64,000 bases of DNA from Tillus elongatus (lineage: Eukaryota > Arthropoda > Insecta > Coleoptera > Cleridae). Positions 59,866-64,000 of the stretch are shown one piece after another. Position 1 is the stretch's first letter. Each line of letters starts with the position of its first letter. Made by a program: the position numbers and the translations under genes. Location of the stretch: positions 35,661,766 through 35,725,765 of the forward strand of contig OZ023267.1 of assembly GCA_964006375.1 (NCBI GenBank), given 5' to 3'. The notes below the pieces were generated by a model. The model was not told where the DNA came from and searched no databases. It saw only the letters and a program-made list of their open reading frames with translations.

Positions 59866-62775
59866 CAACAACACACCACGAGGGCTTGCAGCCTAAATAC
59901 TATCGTACCGTGGGTGTTGACAAGGAGGAAAGAGGCAACTTGTTAATTCTGGACTTGGAGGTTTGGAGGTTCGGAGGAGAAGGAAAAACATGTGCTGGCA
60001 GGAATTCCACAACCTGGAAGTCCTTGGGACAAAAGAGCGGACATAACAAGATGTTCTATGTCTGGTGACCTGGACAGTAAAAGGGTGCATTCGCTCTGTT
60101 ATCCTGGTAGATCTGTTGGGAGCAGCAGGTGGAGGAACTATGGAAGAAAGCTCATCTGAGCAGTGCCCGTGCATATATCTATAAAAGAGAGAGAGAGGTC
60201 ACCAACGGCACGTCGGTGGGCAAGGGATGGCAGCCTTTGGGTGAGGGTAGGGTCACCGATGAGACGTATAGCTCTCCTCTGAATGGAGTCCATGATAGCG
60301 AGTGTAGAAGTGGCAGCAGCACCTCAGATGTGGGAGCAGTATTCGAGGTTTGGTCTTATTTGTGATGTATATAAAGTATAGAGATTAGCTGGTGAAAAGT
60401 ATTTGCGAGCCCGGAAGAGGGAACCTAATTTCTTAGCGGCCGCTTCTGCAATGATGTGACATGTTGGTGCCAATTGAGATTTCGATCCACAGAAATGAGT
60501 ATTTGAGTGGAGGGTGCTGTCGTCCGCGTAACTGTTAACTGGGTTGGATGTGCTAGAGAGGAGGTCATTGATGTGGAGAAGAAACAAAGTAGGGGCTAAA
60601 GCTGAAGCTTGAGGAACTCCTGCATTAATTGGATACAGTTTAGAGGAATGGCCATCCACGACAACAGAAATGCTCCGGTTGGAGAGTAAATTTGCTGTCC
60701 AGGTACAGAGTTTTGGTGGTAGTCCATAGGCCTGAAGTTTATTAAGCAGTGCTGCATGCCAGACCTGGTCGAATGCTTTGGATATGTCAATCTGGGATTT
60801 ACTGTGTAGTTCCACAAACTTGTTCCAAGAATGGGTGACAGAGGAAAGGAGGTCAGCAGTTGATCTGCGCTGACGAAATCCATACTGCCTGTCGTGGATT
60901 AGACTGTGTTTTTTAAGAAATTTTAGTAATTCGGTGTTTATATACTTTTCCATCACTTTAGAGACGACCGAAAGGAGAGAAATAGGCCTGTAGCTGCTAG
61001 GAAGCGTTTGGCATCCTTTCTTGGGGACGTGTTGTACTCAAGCAGTTTTCCAGTTACTAGGGAATATGCCTCTATTCTAAGATGTCTGAAACAGACGAGT
61101 CAGGACAGGAGCAAGTTCTGGTGCGCATTTTTGGAGAACAAATGCTGGAATCTCGTCAAGGCCAGATGCTTTCCTGGTATTAAGAGAAGAGAGCATATTT
61201 CGTACCTTTTTAGTTTTAAAAATGATATCCGTCATTTTATGCGCGACATTGGGGACTGTTGGTGGTTGAACATTTGGAGGTGAGTTGAGAGTAGAATTGC
61301 TGGCGAACAACGAGGCAAAAAGTTCAGCCTTGTCCAGGGCAGTAGAAACAATTTCATGCCCTGAGACAAGACGTGGAAATGTGCTCTTGCAGAAATTATT
61401 CCCAATAGATTTAGCAAAAGTCCAGAAGGGTTTGCTGCCGCTTGGGCTTAAGAGGACGTTGTTTTTGATGTGGTTATTAAACGAGTTTTTTGCCTCAGAA
61501 AGAATGCGGACATGGCGGTTTCTTGCGTCGTTAAATGCTTGACGGTTTTCTTGACTGGGATTGTGTATAAGCGTTTTGTGAGCTTTGACCTTTTCAAGTC
61601 TGGCCTTGTCACAGGATTTAGAGAACCAGGGCTTTAGAGTGGCTGCAGAGGTTTTCTGTGTACGCGGAATAAATAATTCCATGCCAGCTTGGATAATTTC
61701 GGTGACGTTTTGTGAGATATCAGAGTGGTCAGGATGAGAGATGCAGACAGACGCCCATGGAAATGAGGAAAAGTAATCTCGCATTTCGTCCCAGTTCGCG
61801 GAGTTGTAGTGCCAAACGATACGTGGGTGTGATGACTGTGTGACCTCGGGTTGCATTGCGCAGGAAGCAGTGACAATGCAGTGGTCTGAGTGACCAAGGG
61901 GGACGGTGACTGATATCTTATAGCAGTCAGGATTTGTAGTAAGAAGGAGATCCAAGGGATTTGAGCTGTGTGTTGGGATGCGAGGAAAGTAAGTAGGGTG
62001 CTGAACCATATTAGGTAAAGAATTGCTGACTGCAAAGGCCTCCGCTGCTCTTCCTTGTGGATTGGTTTTTAAAGATCCCAGCCATTCCTTATTATGGACA
62101 TTAAAGTCACCAAGAATAGTGACCTCGGAGGAAGGATATTCAGAAATCAGATGCTCGGTTTTTTCAGAAAGGTAGTCAAAGAGCTGGACAAAGTTGTTGT
62201 CAGAAGTTGGCCAATAAATGCAATAGACGAATTTAGTTGCAGCCCTCAGAGAGAGTTTTATCCATAGTATGTCGTTTCTTCCAGCTTCTAAATTGGGGAG
62301 TCTGGTGCAGGATAGATTGCCACGGACGTAAGGGCACACGCCTCCTTGCAATCTAAAGGAAGTAAGGAGCTCATACCCCGGGAAATTAGGGTGATTAGTG
62401 GCTGTTTTGGCACTGATCTGAGTTTCGGTGCGGAAGAGGAGTTGTGGTCTACTAGCCTAGAGGAAATGGTGGGCGGAGTTCAGGTTAGAATTTAGGCCAC
62501 ATATATTCGAGAAGGATATGTTAAATCTTGATGCTGGCGCCCCCTGTACACCCCTCTCCCGGACCCGAATAGAGGGGTATTTTACCTCCGGAATCTTTTG
62601 TACAAGGAGGAGCCATCATCATTTTTGCTTATAAGGGAAACCGACTCATACACCAGAACCGGAAACGTCCGTTGGGACTTCACCGGCCCCTTGATGTAAG
62701 GGGTGGTACCTCCTCGGGCGTGAAAAAATCCTTTACTGTCACGTAAAGGAAAAGTCCACTACCACCTACCCTTAT
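59866..62775 (-). mobile_element. LINE-A, longest copy, leader to 3' end with internal deletion
   Basis: Minus-strand order: a leader (62775-62500), FSNICGLNS-type start of an AP-endonuclease, and, from 62351, a 424-codon frame with VTILGDFNVHNKEWLGS, HSSNPLDLLLTT and VPLGHSDHCIVTA, the catalytic endonuclease motifs. The frame continues through a linker to ARKASGLDEIPAFVLQKCAP, the RT entry. After a frameshift (61077-60956): HDRQYGFRQRRSTADLL, DISKAFDQVWHAALLNKL, GVPQASALAPTLF, YADDSTLHSN. Comparison with 55435-56900 shows about 100 codons after YADD missing near 60490-60500. No gag-like ORF1 is seen upstream. Inactive. Confidence 0.88.
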
Positions 62776-64000
62776 GAGTGCAGTGCAAAAACATTCGTTC
62801 AGAATTGCCAGAAATTAATTAGTTGAAAAGTATTTTTAAATAAAGCTTATCAACTGCATCTGGGGGACAGTATAAGATGGGTATATGAATATTACTTGAT
62901 TTTGCAACATCATTGAGTTCAAGTAATCGTTGGCACGCCGTAAAACAGAAACGCTTCTGTCCTTAGAGCAAGGTTACTCTGGATACCCTGAGTTAGTCGT
63001 AAGAAATCAAATAAAGCGCAAATATTCAAGAACAAGTTCCATACACCAATCATTTTCGCGCATGAACTCAGCACCTGGCCACATGTTTTCTCTACTATCC
63101 AGAATACTTGATGCCACATCTTTATCACTTTTGCTAATCTGAATCCATCAAGATCTTCCAAGACTTGCCAGAGCTGACTCTAGAGGTGCCAATTGCAGTG
63201 GCGTCTTCTGACCAAATAGTTCGGGTGTGCGCTAACAAGTTGCTGTTAGGGGTGACAGCGAGGAATACAACTTTTTTTGCATACAGAATGTCAATTTTAA
63301 ATTACACTGAAAAATTTTCTTTAGGAAACATAGATGTGAAAATGCATTTTGTCAATCAAACAAACAGTGACAAAACGACAAACGACAGTGATTCTAGAAT
63401 ACTGTGGTCTCTGCAAGCGCAGTCGTAATGCTCCTAAATAATGCTGTCGCAGCGTTGGTTAGACCGGCGTTCCTTTCATTTGTCTTGAGCGATATTTTTA
63501 GAGCTCACGCAACCGTAAAATTAATGGTATTGTCCTCACTATTTTAAACATGTGGGTAGGGGACTGCACTGTATATCAATACATCTCCATTGACTGAAGT
63601 TGTTCGGAAATATTAACGCACACCTAACCTGAATTCATTCCCCGTTGATATTGACCTACTCATACTCTCTGAATATGTTAGAAGACGCGGTACCTACTTC
63701 ATTCCAACTCACTATTAACCGATTCTTCATGAAATCAAATAAGTAAATTAAATCGATTTTCACAAAATATGTAGTGTATTAAGACTAAGGGAAAAACAAA
63801 TAAAACATATTTAACTGTGCACATTTTGATTATATTTTCGGGTGTGCGGCGCACACCTAGCTCACTAGGAGAAATCTCCACTGGCCAATTGACCAATACA
63901 CACGCACTTCTTACGAAAGTCGAACACAAATATCGGTAATTTTTTCAATTTTCGGTCAAATTTTCAGTTGGGTTCCCACCCACCTACAAATTTTTTATGT
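62776..64000. other. no gene recognised at right edge
   Basis: Neither strand holds a frame with a recognisable domain, and no further ABCG exon was found. The longest frames (87 codons at 63165 plus, 80 codons at 63161 minus) have no family features I know. Confidence 0.4.

Noticed and set aside
62919..63428. Candidate final ABCG exon at the right edge
   Set aside because: Translations on the plus strand show neither the expected membrane segments 5-6 nor a joining phase with exon 6.

Overview
The window looks like an AT-rich, repeat-dense arthropod genome, most likely an insect. The evidence is GT-AG spliced exons of an ABC-transporter gene, introns of 56 bp to about 25.7 kb, Tc1/mariner relics, and RTE-, R1-, Jockey-, CR1- and LOA-like non-LTR retrotransposons with tRNA-headed SINEs. 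No bacterial operons, rRNA genes, CRISPR arrays or intact tRNA genes are visible. I cannot name the species.

The one clear host gene is a plus-strand ABCG half-transporter of the ABCG1/ABCG4 type. Six coding exons were placed by homology and splice-site phase: 23409-23590, 49312-49626, 49798-50372, 50448-50969, 58731-58831 and 58888-59043. Together they give exactly 617 codons: an N-terminal tail, the whole nucleotide-binding domain, a linker and the first four membrane segments. The last two membrane segments and the stop codon are not found, so the gene runs off the right edge. A short upstream ORF with a good start context lies in its 5' leader.

Everything else is mobile or repetitive. 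1-23.3 kb (upstream): the 3' part of a (TCTAA)n-tailed repeat, mariner pieces, an RTE-like LINE, another LINE tail, two SINEs, small inverted-repeat elements and a LINE 5' end. 23.6-49.3 kb (intron 1): a swarm of one (AT)n-bearing non-autonomous family that I interpret as Helentron-associated (HINE/DINE-like), further SINEs, two LOA-like LINEs with RNase H about 10 kb apart, a Jockey-like tail, fold-back elements and a 142-bp tandem array ending about 230 bp before exon 2. 51.0-58.7 kb (intron 4): a mariner-like element split by a 1.6-kb repeat flanked by a 153-bp direct duplication, a possible LTR, a LINE-A copy and R1-like fragments. 59.0-64 kb: the longest LINE-A copy, then unassigned DNA.

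The most noteworthy items are the HINE-like family with its hairpin ends and central (AT)n, the 153-bp duplication around the 1.6-kb insertion, the nested small elements with readable target duplications, and the tandem array next to exon 2. All retroelement coding regions seen are broken by stops, frameshifts, truncations or deletions.
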